Shown here: positions 43,761-64,000 of the stretch, piece after piece
Numbering within the stretch: the stretch's first letter is position 1
Layout of the letters: each line of letters opens with the position of its first letter
NCBI GenBank assembly: GCA_963575745.1
Contig: CAUYUJ010015499.1
Coordinates: 259,859 to 323,858, forward strand
Length of the DNA stretch: 64,000 nucleotides
Reading direction: 5' to 3'
From: Prorocentrum cordatum
Taxonomy: Eukaryota > Sar > Dinophyceae > Prorocentrales > Prorocentraceae
The notes under the pieces: generated by a model
The model's input: only the letters and a program-made list of their open reading frames with translations
Database searches by the model: none
What the model was told of the DNA's origin: nothing
Made by a program: the position numbers and the translations under genes

Positions 43761-43949
43761 TGACGAACCAACAACACACACCCATACCCATAGGGGGGTC
43801 GGAAAGGGCTATGGGTGCGTGTTGTCGGACGGGGGTCCCCGCTGGAACGGGAGCGTTCCCCAGGGTCCGACGACACGCACCCATACCCATAGCCAGTCCT
43901 CCTCCCAACGACCCCCCTATGGGTATGGGTGTGTGTTGCTCGTTCGTCG
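43761..43949. repeat. Nested foldback element
   Basis: Outer arms of about 39 bp carry CACACACCCATACCCATAGG at the left and CCTATGGGTATGGGTGTGTG at the right, extending outward to GACGAAC/GTTCGTC. Inner arms (GGGTGCGTGTTGTCGGAC / GTCCGACGACACGCACCC) and a central GGAACG...CGTTCC lie inside. Confidence 0.88.
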
Positions 43950-44395
43950 TTTTGGGGCCTCTTGGGGGCCTCGTGGGGGCCTCGTGGGGGCCTCCTGGGG
44001 GCCTCTTGGGGGGCTCCTGGGGGCCTCCTGGGGGCCTCCTGGGTGCCCCCCCGGAGCCGAGGGGCTCGAAATGTCCCTTCGGTCTTCCGCGCGGGCCCTC
44101 GAGAGTCTGTGCTTCTCTGCCAGTGTTGGTTCCCCGGCTGCACAGGGTGTTGTGCTAGAGTCGGGGCGAGTGAAGGGAGGGGGTAGGAAAGGGGGGGGGG
44201 ACGAAACCTGCTGCGTGCAGCTGGTTTCCGCCCCGCCGCCAGGCCCACTCGTCGATACATGGGCGCCTCCCAGCGCCAGGAGGCGCCAGGAAATCCAGCT
44301 ACGTGAGCTGATTCTCTACCCTGTCCTTTGCCATCCTACCCTTTCGCCCCCCCGATAAAAAGGGGGACGTAAGACTCGAGTGCGCTGGAAGTCGG
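43950..44395. other. Region upstream of the kinase exons, no exon proven
   Basis: Repeated GGGGGCCTC(C/G)TGG units at 43960-44040 are followed by about 300 bp of mixed sequence. One + frame (about 44060-44170, ...SLRSSARALESLC...) has balanced composition but no motif. Missing N-terminal kinase exons might lie here or further upstream; I cannot show it. Confidence 0.3.
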
Positions 44396-44399
44396 GTTA

Positions 44400-44512
44400 T
44401 GCCGACCACGACGACGACGACGACCACGACGACGACCACGACGATGACCACGACGACGACGACGACGGCCACGACGACCTCGACGACGACGACGATGATG
44501 ACAACGGCCAGT
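44400..44512. repeat. (GAC)n microsatellite
   Basis: GAC/CAC triplets followed by GATGATGAC. Confidence 0.92.
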
Positions 44513-44517
44513 GTCGG

Positions 44518-44709
44518 AGTCTTAGACATAGGCACCAACACCAACTCAGAGGGTTGCCTGCACCAGGGGAAGGTGATCCTAGGTTTTGGCGATGGTGGTG
44601 ATCTTTGGGTCACCTTGGAAGCCCGAACGTTACCACCATCACCGAGATCGGGATCATCTCCCCTCGGTGGAAGCACATCGCCGATGTTGGTGTTGGTGTC
44701 TTCCTCTAG
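44518..44709. repeat. Imperfect foldback ending at the first kinase exon
   Basis: The left arm has TAGACATAGGCACCAACACC, AGGGGAAGGTGATCC and GGCGATGGTGGTGATC. The right arm has the inverse order GTTACCACCATCACC, GGGATCATCTCCCCTC and GTTGGTGTTGGTGTCTTCCT. The right arm ends in the CTCTAG acceptor of exon E1, so this foldback forms the 3' part of the intron. Confidence 0.65.
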
Positions 44710-62070
<17,361 letters not shown>

Positions 62071-62129
62071 GACCGGAGGTCGCCCGCTCCACCGTGCCGA
62101 CCCTGGCCGGGCCGACCCCGGGCCGGCCA

Positions 62130-62205
62130 GGAGGAGGAGGAGGGGGAGGAGGGGGAGGACGGGGAGGAGGGGAGGAGGGGGATGGGGGGAGGAGGGGGAG
62201 GAGGG
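62130..62205. repeat. GGAGG-rich tract after exon E7
   Basis: GAGGAGGAGGAGGGGG repeats starting about 60 bp after the proposed GA donor, as in introns 4 and 6. Confidence 0.85.
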
Positions 62206-62433
62206 CACGACGCACGACGCAGCATAGAACGTCGAAGCATCCGGGAACGCGACGGCGACTATATAAAATGAAACGGGGGAGCGTGATAAATCACCAGCAC
62301 TCCAGGCCGGAAGCATTCGACCGATAATTGCACACTTACACGGTGCGGAGGGAGGCCATCGATGTTTTGACGGCACCAACCCAGCTCAGGCGAACTGGGC
62401 GGCACCCGACAGGCCTCCCCCCCGCATCACAAG
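62206..62433. other. Gap between kinase exon E7 and the retroelement stop
   Basis: Mixed sequence with TATATAAAATG near 62260 and GCATCACAAGTCAGAAAGGA near 62425. On the minus strand this is the retroelement 3' untranslated region or the insertion flank. No poly-A or simple tail is obvious. Confidence 0.4.
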
Positions 62434-63999
62434 TCAGAAAGGAACGCCTGACGCTGGATGTTTGCCCTCGGCAAGCCAATCCCTGGCTCGCCGACGGGCT
62501 GGGTTCGGGGGTGCCGGCGGGCACGGGGCTCCAAGGGCCTCCAACTTGGGAGACCCCAAAGCCACTCGGGCCCCACAGCGGCCACAGTACAGGAAAGGCC
62601 CTGCACGGTGGATCCTGTGCCCGTCGCACTCGAACAAGTATCCCCCCGCCTCCGCCTCCATAGCGGCAGCAGCAGCGGCAAGGGCAGCCTCCCCCTCCCC
62701 GGAGACGTGCTGCCGCCAGCCCAGCCGCTCGGTAGCAGCCGCTAGCTGGCGCAGCATTGGGCCAGGCTCGCACCGCGCCCCTGGTTTCAGCAGCGATTTG
62801 CAACTGGCTGGGGTCCGAGCAACGGCCAGACAGAGCCTGCACTGAACCGCCGAGGACCCAGGAGCCAGGGGCACGGTGTCATGAGCCACTAACACCAGCT
62901 GGGGCGCACGGGGCCCTGGGGCCCGAGCCGGCACTGGAGCAGCAGGCGCCTGGGAGACCTCGGGACGAGCACAGATTATCTGGACGGCTCGTGAGAGAAA
63001 CTGGCACGACAATTTGCAATCGCTTATGGCGGCCTGGAGCGACGCAACCGCCACATCAGCAACAGCGATGTCCTGGGCTCCGAGCTTGGCAAAGAAATCG
63101 GCCCAAGCATTACCCATGAAACGCCATATATCACCAGCGCCCGCATCCTGATCGATTAACCCCTGGAGCGACAAGTGTGCAGGAGTCCAGTGGAACTCAG
63201 GACGCAGAGCGTGCTGGGAGCAGACAAGGAAGATTTTGCGCCAAATCGACGCGTGGGCTGAGGTACCGCACTCAAGGTTGGGGTCCCAGCCTCGCCCTTC
63301 ATTGACAAACGAAAGGTGGTCGCTAATTATGACAGGTGGCAGGCCTCCCGAGGGGCCGAGGGCGATGGCATCTAGCCCCGCCCACCTCTCGCTCCTGGGG
63401 ACCGTTTGAAAACGCCCTGGGAGACCGCCAAATCTGGCCCTCAATGGCCATCCATCGTCAGAAATCTCAACCACGCTCCAGCCGCATCTAGTGGCCTCGG
63501 GCACCGAGCTATGGAGCCCAGACCCGTCCGTGAACCGAAACCTGCCCCAAGGACCTTCCGCGAGTCCCCAGGTGAGCACATGCGGCCGAGCTGGGGGAGG
63601 AGGCAACTGGATAGGGAGGGAGGGAACCCCGTAGAGCGACGACACGACATCCCAATCGGCCGACCCCAGACTCCTCCCTTTCTCCCGCAAGGCCTGCCTG
63701 TGCTGCCAAACGTCCTCAGGGAAGCCCATGCCATCCCCCGAATCCTCGCCCGAGGCGAAGGCACTGGAACAATCGAAAAACTGGTGGCCCATCGACCCTC
63801 GCTCCGCTCCACAGAAGGTGCACTGAGCTGACGGAGCCAGGCCCGCGTCGAATTTGCGAGCAGGCGGCCACAACCCTCCAGACCACAGGGCGCGCATCGA
63901 ACCTTGATGGGCACCCGCTGGGAGAGCCAGGAGGGACAGGCGCATCGCTCGAGCCCAACAAAACTCGGATCCCGTCGCCTCTGGCCAGTGGAAGGGGAC
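62434..63999 (-). CDS. Non-LTR retrotransposon polyprotein, C-terminal part (zinc knuckle + RNase H)
   Basis: The minus-strand frame is open from the window edge to a stop at 62434; the ATG at 63945 is internal, since the same frame continues upstream (...FHWPEATGSEFCWARA). With numbering from that ATG, CTFC (42-45), His54 and Cys59 form a zf-RVT-type knuckle of the kind that follows reverse transcriptase domains. The RNase H fold comes next: FTDGSG (Asp140), SERWAG (Glu186), IISDH (Asp209), FHWTPAH (251-257) and GNAWADFF (Asp283) give the expected acidic residues. A Pro/Ala linker, CRLC and a final CGRC...C motif complete about 500 residues. The reverse transcriptase itself must lie beyond the window. 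The frame is uninterrupted here, so the element may be recent. It lies antisense to the kinase, possibly within its next intron. Confidence 0.87.
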   Translation of the reverse strand, partial: VPFHWPEATGSEFCWARAMRLSLLALPAGAHQGSMRALWSGGLWPPARKFDAGLAPSAQCTFCGAERGSMGHQFFDCSSAFASGEDSGDGMGFPEDVWQHRQALREKGRSLGSADWDVVSSLYGVPSLPIQLPPPPARPHVLTWGLAEGPWGRFRFTDGSGLHSSVPEATRCGWSVVEISDDGWPLRARFGGLPGRFQTVPRSERWAGLDAIALGPSGGLPPVIISDHLSFVNEGRGWDPNLECGTSAHASIWRKIFLVCSQHALRPEFHWTPAHLSLQGLIDQDAGAGDIWRFMGNAWADFFAKLGAQDIAVADVAVASLQAAISDCKLSCQFLSRAVQIICARPEVSQAPAAPVPARAPGPRAPQLVLVAHDTVPLAPGSSAVQCRLCLAVARTPASCKSLLKPGARCEPGPMLRQLAAATERLGWRQHVSGEGEAALAAAAAAMEAEAGGYLFECDGHRIHRAGPFLYCGRCGARVALGSPKLEALGAPCPPAPPNPARRRARDWLAEGKHPASGVPF

Positions 64000-64000
64000 C

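Overview
This window looks like nuclear DNA of a dinoflagellate. The evidence is a GC-rich, repeat-saturated sequence; a protein kinase gene in small exons spread over more than 17 kb; introns whose donors read GC or GA instead of GT, with AG|G at both borders; a non-LTR retroelement RNase H domain; and PIF1-type helicase pseudogenes. The species is not determined. No rRNA, tRNA, spliced-leader gene, CRISPR array or bacterial-type operon was seen. Very long open frames on both strands are nearly all artefacts of stop-free trinucleotide or minisatellite arrays.

Layout. 0-4.9 kb: a 1.1 kb CGT array, two foldback elements, a terminal-inverted-repeat (TIR) element and a first copy of an interspersed module. 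4.9-11.7 kb: a mobile-element-like region with two TCA microsatellite + 160-bp tandem-array modules, a 52-bp minisatellite and a PIF1-type helicase with a one-base frameshift; the helicase C-terminus plus 400 bp of 3' flank is duplicated upstream. 11.7-26 kb: microsatellites (TA, TTTG, GAT, tetranucleotides), an AT-rich island, degenerate GACGGCCC arrays and dispersed repeats. 26-44 kb: paired elements carrying an 85-bp satellite, a tandemly duplicated composite with a 21-bp minisatellite, repeats bounded by (TTG)n, several TIR and foldback elements, and CTTGGGCCGTC arrays.

44.7-62.1 kb (+ strand): the one convincing cellular gene, a NEK-family (NEK6/7-like) Ser/Thr kinase. I traced seven exons (264 codons) that align, as recalled, without gaps to the NEK6/7 catalytic domain from before the glycine loop to the region after the PFY motif. 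Its introns hold most of the minisatellites, foldbacks and TIR elements of this half of the window. N-terminal and C-terminal exons are missing or outside. 62.4-64 kb (- strand): the C-terminal part of a non-LTR retrotransposon polyprotein (zinc knuckle + RNase H), cut by the window edge and possibly lying antisense in the next kinase intron.

The most unusual points are the kinase intron borders (no GT donor among seven), two substituted kinase signature residues, a TIR family with at least eight copies, and a family of same-orientation repeats that share a ~45-bp end block next to (TTG)n.
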